A stretch of 64,000 bases of DNA from Pochonia chlamydosporia 170 (lineage: Eukaryota; Ascomycota; Sordariomycetes; Hypocreales; Clavicipitaceae). Location of the stretch: NCBI RefSeq assembly GCF_001653235.2, contig NC_035790.1, positions 6,758,001-6,822,000 on the forward strand, in the 5' to 3' direction. Positions within the stretch are counted from its first letter, which is position 1; each line of letters begins with the position of its first letter. Positions 10,910 to 21,469 of this stretch are shown here, in pieces. A program made the translations under genes and the position numbers. The notes under the pieces are model-generated. The model ran no database searches. It saw only the letters and a list, made by a program, of their open reading frames with translations, and had not been told where the DNA came from.

Positions 10910-13031
10910 ATCTCTCTCCGCATGCATTTTGTCTTTTTGTCTTGGTCTATGTCGAAATATGGAATCAAATCGACTTTAAAAATAAAAGCATACGAGAGTA
11001 GCACTAGATTTGAACATTTACATGAGCCTGATAATGTAGCCACTGACTAGCGGCATCTGAGCTGACCACAGTCAGGCAAAGATAGCATTTGCGGCCCGTC
11101 TCCATCAGAGAGTTCCGACTTGAACCACATTGCAGGGGTCTTCGTGGCCAAGCTCTTTCATGTTCCACCCCTGCGCCTGAAACAAGGTAGTCTTCTTGAC
11201 AAGCTTACTTTTGAAGCTGAGCGAATTCTTGGGAAGCTGGCAATGACAAAGTTCGGCCGGCACTTTGCAAGCGAATAGCGGGTCGCAGACTGGGTTAACT
11301 AGTCATTGACGGATTGTCTGGTAGCACAACATTTGTTGATGGGCTGATGGTCATCCTTGCACAAGTTTCATGCCACACGGAATCAGAACCTTGCCAAGCA
11401 AGATCCTGCCAATGGACTTGGAAAAGTTCCTACTATCCCACTCGGTTATCGCCGTCGTTCAACTTCATCCAAGATGCGAGTACCAGCCACTGTGAAAGAT
11501 GCTTGTGTAGCATTGTGGCTGCTTGTGGGCCATTGCCACGCAGCTCGTCTCATAACCTAGTTCTTTGCCTGCCGTGGAAAAATAAGGCCGAGGGCTTCAG
11601 GCACCGGCCCAGCAGTCAATATCAACACGATTCCGACAAGAGGATCCGAATCCACAGAGTATAATAAGCCCTGGCAGTCATGAAACTATGTCAGACATCG
11701 ATCAACGTGTCTTATTTGTGGCTCAATATTGCAGAATTATTAAGCTCAACTTCAAGCATAGCCACGCAATATGATCTGATGTAAAGTTGCGGATGGTGGA
11801 AACATCCCGCCACGGGCCGACATTGAACATCTGATTCTTTTGTCGCTGAAAAAGTTATGTCCAGTGTAGTGGCAAGATGAGGCATAGCGTGAGGTGTAGC
11901 GATGTTACACAACAGGCACGCCAAACACGCAGAACTTGAATCGGAACAACTTTGTGAGATGGAAAGATTTCCGAATTCCGACAGGCAAGCCAAAATTCCC
12001 GCCTGCACCAAGAGAGCATATGCAGTAGTGATAGTTATTGCTAGAGAGATTTGCGCAAAGTCATCATCCCATTCGGTGGCCGGCCAGGGTTGTTTCACCA
12101 GCCAATTCGGTCTCATGGCCGAAAAAGGCAAGTCCTCAAGTCTAGTCCAGTTTAGCTGTGCATTTCGAGATTTACAGAGTCCACAGTAACTCCCAAGACT
12201 TGGCCAGTCTTGCTTGGCACACTCTTCATAAATTGCAACTTGTAAGAGTTGACCGAGGACTGCAATGGAGTAGCCTTAACCCATGGTCCCTGCAAAGATG
12301 GGACTGATTATCAATCGTTGGCATAAATGTTGTGGAGTTGAACTGCACAGAACCCATAAGGTTACAAGTTCGTTTTGCCACTCGTCGCGATACTGGGTCC
12401 ATATCGTCCTCTTCCGGGCAAGCCAGCCTGCCCGTCGTGAACGACGCAATGGTCTTATTCCTTGGCTCTTGAGTCGCATACTTGCTGACCGTGGAGTATG
12501 GAAGATCTGACCAAGTGAAGGTTTCAAATTAGGCCGAGATCCCTTGCCTTCACACCATTCAAGAAGAGTTGATGTATCTGTCCGACGCTTACCTCGTTGG
12601 CACTGATGCATGCGCGAAGCTGGCATCTGCAATGCGACCACTCCATACAGAAGAGACCGGTTTGCCGGGATCACCGTGGATCACTTATCGGATACGATCC
12701 CTGTGACTGCGTCAAAGTAGTCTTGTCATTCTTTTCTTCCCTCCACCAGTTTGCTATCCGTGAAACTGACAAGTCGGCGGAGCAAGATGTGGCTGACGAC
12801 ACAGTCTTGAGAATATCCCAGTATTCAGACCCCACGAAGTGGATGCAGCAAAGGAGTTATGCTAGCAGTGCTCGTAACGGTAGTTAGAAGCTAATGGCTG
12901 AGTGTTGAAAACACATAAACTGTCCTCATCCTGCATGCTGTCCTGCATCTGGTCCCAATCACGTATCTCCTAAACTTGTACCGAAAATTCTCAGCGCTTC
13001 ATTGTCTGTATTTCCTTTTCATCAGACCATC
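10910..13031. other. Divergent intergenic region between monooxygenase and isocyanide synthase
   Basis: A 2.1 kb region with no supported gene. Frames up to about 139 codons occur on both strands, but none shows family resemblance or plausible introns. It must contain both promoters. The palindrome TTTGCGCAAA at 12050-12059 is described separately. Confidence 0.5.
12050..12059. promoter_or_regulatory. Palindromic copper-response-like element
   Basis: TTTGCGCAAA reads the same on both strands. Each half fits the yeast Mac1 copper-response consensus TTTGC(T/G)C(A/G). It lies about 0.98 kb before the isocyanide synthase ATG and 1.14 kb before the monooxygenase ATG. Fungal isocyanide synthase clusters are known to respond to copper starvation, which is why it is recorded. 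A single short match can be chance. Confidence 0.2.
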
Positions 13032-15169
13032 ATGCCCATTGCTGTATCACCAGAGCGTGATGGCGCCTCTGCAGTGGCCAAGGGGACCAAGAGTCCTCGT
13101 GGGCTTAGCATGGAAGACTTTCCGGCGTTGATTGATAGCTCCGCTCTTGACCTCGCATCGAGAATCCTGGGAATTATCGACAGATACCGCTTGCAGAGGT
13201 CAAATAACAATCCAGAGAAAGCAGATGAGGGTGCTTTAAGATTCTTGGCCGTCATATACTCCCACGTCAGATCTGGCCAAGAGATCCCGATGTGTCTTCC
13301 TGCATTTCCATTCAAATCGCCAAATAAATCATCCAAAGTGCTTGGAAATCTGCCAGACAGGGCCGAAGAACTGGCCCTAGCTCACCTCAATGGTCTCTGC
13401 GAGGCTGTGAGGGACATATACCCCCCTGGAGCGCGGTTGACCATCATTTCAGATGGGCTAGTGTATAATGGTAAGTTCTCGCCTCTATGCAGCCAAGAGT
13501 CTCATTTTGTGCATGACCGCTCACCGAAACATTAAGACCTACTTGGAGTCCCCGACAAAGATGTCTGGGCATACGGCGAGACGCTCCGTCGCTTGGCCAA
13601 GGAGAGGGGCTTTGAGCAGATTGAATTCTCACGACTGCGAGACCTCGTGTCCATCTCTCTTCCAGAGCAGCTGGATGAAATGACTTATGTCGCCAACGCT
13701 TCAAATTTTCGGCGAGCCCTCCTCAACACTTTTGGAAACCCAAATTGGGAGTGGAAGGAAGTCAGCCAGAGTGAAGATGTGTGCCTTACATACAGAGGCT
13801 ACATAAAGTTCTTGGAGACTGATCTTGCAGACGTTTACCCGCTTGAGGATGGTCGCACGAAATCCAAATATAAACGTGGAATCGAATATATTGCGAAGCA
13901 AATGATGTGCCGGGGAGATGTAAGTGTTATCCAAGCATGAGGCCAACTGGTCCCTTTGGCTAACAATGGGGCATAGGCGTTTGCAAGTGCAGTCCGACAA
14001 AAGTACAAAGACCATGTGCGCTTGTCGATTCATCCGTCCACAGGTGCCGCCAAGTTGTCGATAAGTCTGCTTCCCACTTCCACCATGTTCACGACACCAT
14101 GGCACTGTACCATTGGCTATAAGCTTGACGGTACAATTGTCTCTGGTATGCGATCCGAATTCGATAATGATGACTCATTCGAGCTCATTTATGAGAACGG
14201 ACTGCCAAGTTACTATCGCGAAAAATCCGATCTCTTCTCTTGGGATTCCGCAAACGGGCCGGTGACTTTCGAGCCGATATACCCAAGTGGTTGGATGTTG
14301 AAGCCCACAAACGGGCCAGGGACCCTGACTATCAGTGATATTGACGCAAAGAAGATTCGATCATTGGCAGAAATCAATTCTCCGGTTGTCATGCGTGGCT
14401 TTTTCAAGACACCTAAGCAAGACGTTTTCGTAGAGAAAGCCAAGCAGTTCGGCGAACCTCTACCATGGAAATTTGGTCTTGTTCTCGAGGTTAAAGACCA
14501 GGGGTCGGATACTCGCGGCTTGAATAACGTCCTTTCAGCTGAATGGATGCCATTTCATTATGACGGGCTGTTTAAAACGGTCACACAGCTCAATAATGAG
14601 GGCGAAGAAGTACGCGTTTCCGTCCCTCCACAGTAAGTTGCGAAGCGTTTCCCATGCCAAACAATCCAAGCCAAAGTAACTGACCGACGATCGTCAGCTT
14701 CCAATTTTTCGCCGGTGCTACTTCTTCTCCAAAAGACACTGGTTTCACGTTGTTCTCGTCGTCAACCATGCTGTTCAAGTACCTTCCGAAATGGTTGACT
14801 TTAGAGGACCTTGCCAAGAAAACGTGGACGGTGTCAACCTCTTCTTTCGATTCAACTGTGCTGAAGGGAATTCCATTGATCGCCTCCCACCCCACCACCG
14901 GCAAACCATGCCTTCGATATCACGAGCCGTGGCCGCAGTCCAAAACAAAGTTCGAGGCCACTCTAGTCAGCATTGATGACCATGATGAAGCCAGCAGTCG
15001 AGAAATTTGCGAATCCATTGACGCCACTCTTCACGATAGGCGGGTTGCATACTACCACACTTGGGAGAAGGGAGACCTCGTTGTCAGCGACAACATCTTG
15101 ATGATGCACACGCGAAGTGACTTTATCTCTGGAAGCGATCGGGAGCTCTGGAGAATTCATTTTGATTGA
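13032..15169 (+). CDS. Isocyanide synthase (DIT1/PvcA) fused to TauD-type dioxygenase
   Basis: Four exons, join(13032..13470,13537..13919,13977..14632,14698..15169), give 649 aa. The first ATG in frame is 13032; the frame extends upstream only to a TTG. Residues about 30-330 form a DIT1_PvcA domain, with LTIISDGLVYN joined across intron 1 to DLLGVPDKDVWAYGETLRRLA. This domain converts an amino acid (usually Tyr, Trp or Val) to an isonitrile. Residues about 370-649 are a TauD-like Fe(II)/2-oxoglutarate dioxygenase. H468-Y469-D470 in MPFHYDG and H630 in LMMHTR form the metal triad, and R645 near the C-terminus is the likely 2-oxoglutarate anchor. The same two-domain layout occurs in IcsA-type fungal enzymes. 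All catalytic motifs are present. The flavin monooxygenase at 9.0-10.9 kb is its probable partner. Confidence 0.93.
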
Positions 15170-15806
15170 GATGTTCAAGGTTCTGGGAGTGGAAAATTCT
15201 TTCTGCATGGTTTTAGTGTGCTGCAGGTTTTTGCGAATTGGACATGTAAATAAATACCTCTTGTTCAAGGTCTGGTAAAGATAGGGGCACGGAGTGTCAT
15301 TGTACATACTTCACCCACGAATCGTGGCGAGAATAAGATGTTTCGGTTCCCTGTTCAGCAATTCGGCGCCGTACTTTGTGAATTGCCCGAGCTTCCATGG
15401 GTATTTTCATGCTCAAGCTGGAGAGACATGCCAAGAGACGGCCATCTTGACCGACGAATGGCTCATTTCGGACTGTTCGAAGCGCCAAGGCTTAGCTTGA
15501 AGCTGCCTGGTTGTGGACGAACTTGGGAGTTGGGAGTTGCTGGACCACAGTGGCGGTGTTGCCTGCTACTGTGCGAGTTGCACTGTCTTGCACTGTCAGG
15601 GAGTCACAAATATGAACACCAAAAACCATTTAATTCACAACCACCTGATCCGACCATGAATTCTCCATATACACCGAACCCAACCTCAAGCCCTAATATG
15701 AAATGGCATATACTGCGTGCATGATGAGACTTCTGACAGGAAATGAACGGCTTTGAGCAATGATCCAGTGTATCTCTCCCCAATCCCGCACTCCGTTGCA
15801 GATATC
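15170..15806. other. Intergenic spacer, no gene seen
   Basis: Separates the isocyanide synthase from the housekeeping nuclease gene and probably marks the right edge of the accessory block. No recognised element. Confidence 0.5.
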
Positions 15807-18223
15807 ATGTCGACCTTCAACGGCATTGTGTCCGAATTTCCGGAGATAAGAAGTCAGTCTGGCGGTCGATCAGAAACACTATTTTCTGAACAGTAATCAC
15901 TGACTCGTTCCAGTTGATTTCTTTCGGCGACAGCCCGACCAGCTTCCGCCATTAGCATGTTTCCTCAGCCATGTCCATAGTGATCACTTGGCAGGGTTAG
16001 ACACTTTAAGATCTCCCTTGTTAGTTGGCAAGTCTCCTCACCTATTTTGTTCAAATTTCTCAATATTTTAGTGTGTATTGCTCCCCGGCCACTCGAGAAA
16101 TTCTCCTGCGGCTTGAAAGGTATACATGCAGAATCAACTATGTTCGTGGTGTGTTGGAAGCTAGACAGCAAACGTATAAGCACCTGCGAAAGGTTTTGGT
16201 AGGACACCGTAATGTTGATTCACAAATTCTTCTTCATTTGCTGATTAATTAACCAAAAGAAAGCGCTTCCCCTTGAAGCTCCAACGGTGATTGAGCTGCG
16301 GCATGGGTACAATATTCAAGTCACATTGTTTGACGCAAATCATTGCCCAGGCTCGACCATGTTCTGTAAGTCACAGACTCAACCGTGCCAGCATTAGCTT
16401 ACATCAAGAAGTGATTGAAGGGCAAGGCAAGGCTATCCTCTATACTGGTGACATTCGAGCAGAGCCTTGGTTTGTCAACTCACTTGCTCGAAATCCGGCC
16501 GTACTCGAATACACGTGCGGGCTAAAAATCCTGGACAAGTTGTACCTTGATACTTCATTCCTCGAAGATATCCCATTCCAAACAAAATCAGAAGGAATAG
16601 CTGAACTACTAGCCAAGGTCCAGAAGTACCCAAAAGATACAACCTTCCACCTGCAAGCATGGACCTTTGGTTACGAAGACGTTTGGATCGCTCTATCCAA
16701 AGCATTATCTTCTCGTGTACGTATAAGCTCGAGAATTCGTCAGGCTCTTTCTAACTTCTTCAAGATTCATGTCGACGACTATAAGCTGCGAATATTCAAT
16801 TCTCTAAAGAGTCGGTCTTCAGATCAACAGTTTGCACAGGAATACCATCTTGCATCGGGTGCGGCAATGTTAACAGGACATATGTGTGGAAACACTCAAC
16901 ACCTGGGTTGTCTCACCTCCGATACAAATGTCCGCATCCATAGCTGTGAGAAGGCAAACATGTGTTCCGTTGCCAAACACCCTTCAGTTGTGTCAATCCG
17001 ACCCGTGGTGTGTCGCCTTCCTGGTGGTGAAGCCATCATGGAGGCGGGCGTAGGAGGCGGTGGAACGGACTTTTCTCGAGAAGCTGAGCTGCACTGGATT
17101 ACAGATGACGACATTGACGTCTTCTTGCACTCGTATGTGTTTCTACTTGAACAATGCAAACTAATAGCTAACTGCCACACAGACTACCAGAGTGGGACGA
17201 AGTCAACGATTCAGTAAAGGACAAGATCAAGACTCTTTTGACGGGAATGTCATCCAGCGGTCGAGATTTGTCATTGAATATGGATATTGAAGACTTTGGT
17301 GACGATCTCTCCGCCGACATGGGCTTTGTAATACAGTCTCTAGCCGAAAGATTGCGCAACAAGTCTGGCAATCTAAAACCGCCAGCCAATACGCGACCCG
17401 ACGGCCTGCCAAAGGTAATTCTGTTCCCCTTTGCAAGGCACTCCCCCTACAGAGAGCTATGCCATTTGGCCGAAGCCTTCAAACCAAAAGACATCTGGCC
17501 ATGTACTGTGGATCGGTACTGGATGGAAAACAGTAAGTCGTAAACGATCCTCGCATACATATTTTGGCTATGCTAAAACACCCAGTGGTGACTATTGAGA
17601 GTCTCTTCGGCAAGTACTGCTCGGAAAGGCTATTCGAACACGACAAGCAAATGGCTCCATTTATGGCGCAGCAACTCGACATGCGATCTCGTGAAGTGAA
17701 AACGCCAGATAGGGACACTCAACAGAGCAAAGGTCTCGACACGAGCCAAGACCTCACGCCTAAAGTCAAACGCACCAGAGACGGCTCGGATAGAAACTTA
17801 TCACAGCAGACGAATGTCTTGGCAGAAGAGCCATCTACACAAAATATTCCCGAGTCAAATGCGCCTGCCGAGGACTGTCATGCAGTATCAACGACACGGC
17901 CCGAACCTGAGCCAACTACGCCTCAAGCCCGTCATCCATCCGCGGACACCCGGCCTCAAGCCCACAGCGACGACAAGCCTACTACACCGCCACGAAAGCG
18001 CCAGCGTGAGGAAGCCGCTGAAACCGAGTGCAGACTCGATGCGTGCGGATCAGACTCACAAATGACGGACTTGTCCGTCGGTTCATCATCCGCGAGCTTT
18101 TCCGTTCTAAGACAAGATGCTTACGACGCAATGTTGAGCAATTCAAACGGCGATGAGCCGTGGGTACCAATCTCTCTGCTCTCCGCGGATGGCCATCACC
18201 ATGATACAGAAGTAGAGCTATAA
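15807..18223 (+). CDS. Artemis/SNM1-type metallo-beta-lactamase DNA repair nuclease
   Basis: Eight exons, join(15807..15852,15914..16019,16072..16198,16260..16365,16412..16716,16765..17132,17183..17532,17586..18223), give 681 aa. The beta-lactamase/beta-CASP fold shows H35-V-H-S-D-H40 (metal motif 2), DANHCPGSTMF (motif 3) and ILYTGDIR (motif 4), each restored by removing introns. IHVDDYKLRIF and MCGNT blocks match Artemis-like fungal proteins. The C-terminal 200 residues are Ser/Pro/Thr-rich and poorly conserved, with a basic PPRKRQR patch that may act in nuclear import. Such enzymes trim 5' ends and open hairpins in double-strand break and crosslink repair. Introns 3, 4 and 5 all use AAG acceptors. 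Intron 5 is 48 nt and free of stops, so its removal rests on similarity only. Confidence 0.88.
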
Positions 18224-18433
18224 ACCCTTTATAGTACCAGGGGGAAGTGTAAGCTAACTTGGTGAACACCTACCCTTTGACACGTTGTGGTCCATTCGCA
18301 CAACAGACAAGTATAGCGTTTAGCATGCAAGAATATTTTGAAATATCGCACGTAGAGGAAAATATAGACACCGCGTACATATTCACATTTATTCAAGTTT
18401 CGCTTCATCTTACCGTTTCATCGCTTATTGCAT

Positions 18434-20881
18434 TCACAACCCCAACCCCAACCCCAAATTATCACCACCCAAGAAAATGCCTCCCACCGTATTCTCTCTT
18501 TCTTTCAACAGCTGCGCAATATCCACCCTACCACCCGTAATATACCGCTCGCTCACACCCAAGTTGACTCTCTGACTCAACTCCTGTCTCAACTGGGCCT
18601 TCAGCGCACCCATCTCAGCCTTTGTCAACGCCTTGGCCTCCTTCTCCTTCCTCCTCCGCCCACCGCCACGACTACCACCAGCCCAACCACTTGAAGCTGT
18701 GGCCTCAAACTCTTCAGAATCATACTCGACGCCCAAATCTTCAGCAGCGTTCCGAAGCCAAGTGTCATTGCTGTGAGCCTTTTCCTTGGCCAAGATTGCA
18801 TCAGTGATTTTCTTGGCCAGGTCGAGGCGTGGTTTGAGTCGACACGCAATCTTCCTGTCAATGGGCAAGCTCTCAATGAAGTGCTGCTTCTTGCCAGACG
18901 CTCGCTCGGCGTGGACTTTGCTAGCAAGTCTTCTGGTGGGGAGGACTTCATCTGGCGAACACAGAATGATGCTGACGCCGCTGCGATCGGCTCGTGCCGT
19001 ACGTCCAGAGCGGTGGATGTATGTATCTGCGGCGCGGGGTACATGGTAGTGAATGACTTGGTCAACTTCTTTGATGTCGAGACCTCTCGCGGCGACGTCG
19101 GTAGCAACGAGAACGGTGTTGCGTGCTGCTGTGAACTTTTCCAGGGACCGGAGACGAGCTTTTTGAATCATTTGTGAGTGGAGCGGTAAGGCGTTTAGGT
19201 TGAGATGTTGAAGGAGCGGCGTGATGCGGCGAACGGCAGAAATGGAATTCGTGAAAACCAATGTCCTGCGACCGGGGTTCAATAAAAGAACAGAGTATAG
19301 ATAGAGATCCTACGGGTATAAATGTTAGTCGCATATCCCGGCCCAAGGGAATACAATAGTGTCACAATATCTCACCTTTTCCATGGCTCCGCACTCGATC
19401 AGACCTTCGCGAAGATTATCTGCCATCCGGCTCACGGGGTTGACGTCGATGAACTTTGGCTCCGTCCTAAACTTGAGACACTTCATAAGATACTCCATCT
19501 TTTCTTCATCACTTCCAGCCTTGGCACTTCTACCCTTTCCAGCAAGTTTAGTCTGGAGATTCTTGTCAAAAGTGGCAGAGAAGACCAATGTCTGTCGTCG
19601 TCTCATCCCAGCATCCGAGTCAGAATCCTCATCGTCATCATCATCCGCTTCAGGGTTCTTCCCATCTAAAGCGCCGATAATGTTTTCCGCCTCTTTGAAT
19701 TGTCCAACTTTGAACAGCCTATCCGCCTCGTCGACAACCAAAAAGTCGATTCGAGTAAACTGCCGTTGGAGCTTGGCATCCCCATCGAGCACCTCCCACA
19801 AACGACCGGGAGTACCAACAACGATGTCGGCCTTTTCCAGTTGCCGCTGCTGCTTCTGAATACTCAACCCGCCAGTAACCACACAAACGTACGGCGACGT
19901 AGGCAGCCCGTCACACACAGCTTTGATGTGGTCGCCAATCTGCTTGGCCAATTCTCTAGTCGGACTGAGAACAACCGCCATAGGACCTGTCCTCTTCTTC
20001 TTCTGCTCATCATCCTCGTCATCCTGCTGCCCCTCGTGCATCTCCAGCCATTTTTCCACAATAGGAAGACCAAACGCTAGTGTTTTGCCTGAGCCTGTCT
20101 GCGCCTTACCAATCACATCTCCACCAGCAATAATCTCCGGAATCGACTTCTGTTGAATAGCAGTCGGTTTCGCAAATCCCAGCTTGGCAATCGCCGACAC
20201 AAGGCTCGGCGACAGATTCAACGCCACCCAGTCGCCCATGTCGAGGTCGTCTTCGGCTTCTCCGTCCGCCATTTCTGCCAGCGCCAGGAACTCGTTTCCG
20301 GCCCCATGTGCAGAGGGCTTTTGTAGCTTCTTGTCGGCAATCTTCTGCTGTTTGCCTTTCTTGTTTGTGTCGTTCTCGCTCTGCTTTTGCGATTTTTGGG
20401 CTTTGGCGCTCTTGTTCGTGCCCTGTTTGACTGCTGAAATCTCTTCTTGAGGTTTCTCGCCCTCCACGCTATCCTGAGAATCGCCAGCTTCGCCGGAATC
20501 GACAGGCTCGCTCGCCACAACGTCGTCGCCAAACCCTTCAAAAGACTCCCCCTCATCTTCGTCGTCGGAAACTGCGGGCTGGCTGCTCTTGCTATCGTTC
20601 TTTACAACAAACTGTACTGTTCCGCCATTCTTGACCACGTCCACGCCAGAGAGGACTTGGAGACCGCCGAAGTCTTCGCCTACGGATTGCCAGGCTAGAG
20701 ACGAAGAATCTACCACAGCTCTTCCGGTCGAAGCAGATGTTTCGTTCCTATTCTTGCCCTTTCCGCCTGTCTTTGGTTGCGCTTTCGGCAGCCGTGTGTT
20801 CGCCTTTGCCAAGTTTTTACTTCGCTTCGGCTCGGGTCCAGTGGTCGGCGGAACCTTGCGCTTCTTTGAGGGAGGGACCAT
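18434..20881 (-). CDS. mak5: DEAD-box ATP-dependent RNA helicase MAK5 (DDX24 type)
   Basis: Two exons, complement(join(18434..19309,19376..20881)), give 793 aa, the usual MAK5 length. The N-terminal 215 residues are basic then acidic, with nuclear-signal-like KKRK. The helicase core follows: AQTGSGKT near residue 260 (Walker A), PTRELA near 308, TPGR at 357-360, VDEAD near 383-387, and SATF. After the intron come ARGLD and HRSGRTAR. Acidic insertions such as the run near residue 290 are typical of MAK5/DDX24. It acts in the nucleolus in 60S subunit maturation. It is convergent with the Artemis-type gene, with only 210 bp between the stop codons. Confidence 0.95.
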
Positions 20882-21469
20882 CAGGGGCTGTGATCGATTC
20901 TCTCAACTGCCAGTCAGCTATTTTGCTGTTTGGTAGAAGAGCTGAGGCTGTGGCAATTGTAAGCTCAATTTGCTGTATCCGTAACAAAAAAGTTCAGGTG
21001 GGATGCTTTAGTTTTTGGTGGAGCCCACCTTCAAAAGTTGAGTTGCTGTGGAATTTTTTTTGGGGTGAACCATTTGCATCGGCGTAAAATATGCCGATCT
21101 CCGACCACACCAAAGCCCAGTTGTTGCATGGAGACAAGATGCTCAAGTGCTCGCCTGGTAAGATAAGTTTACCACCACATCTACCACACATCACAGGTAC
21201 CCATTTATACTCTCTAAATTCATGACAAAAAGAAACATAACGTAAATTGTATCATGGTACCGGTACAATGGTAATTTATCCCCTAACCCCAATTTTGACA
21301 AAGTGACCCTCCTCCAAAAGCTTCCAATATCAGTACAGAGCCAAGCATTATAGTCCCAAATTCTTTCACGTATCTCTCCCGGCCGTTTCTCTTGGCATCA
21401 TCCTTGTGATATGAATTATCCTCCTGTCTTTCGTACATACAAATGCGCCATTCAAAAGGCGCGGTTCAT
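20882..21469. other. MAK5 promoter and MLP1 3' region
   Basis: Both neighbours are on the minus strand, so this stretch holds the MAK5 promoter and the 3' end of the MLP1/TPR gene. No other element is recognised. Confidence 0.5.

Noticed and set aside
11314..12887. Possible extra biosynthetic gene between the monooxygenase and isocyanide synthase
   Set aside because: Frames of 60-139 codons on both strands have no recognisable enzyme motifs and could not be joined by plausible introns.
13002..13031. Ten-residue N-terminal extension of the isocyanide synthase
   Set aside because: The extended frame begins with TTG; the first ATG is at 13032, which was chosen.
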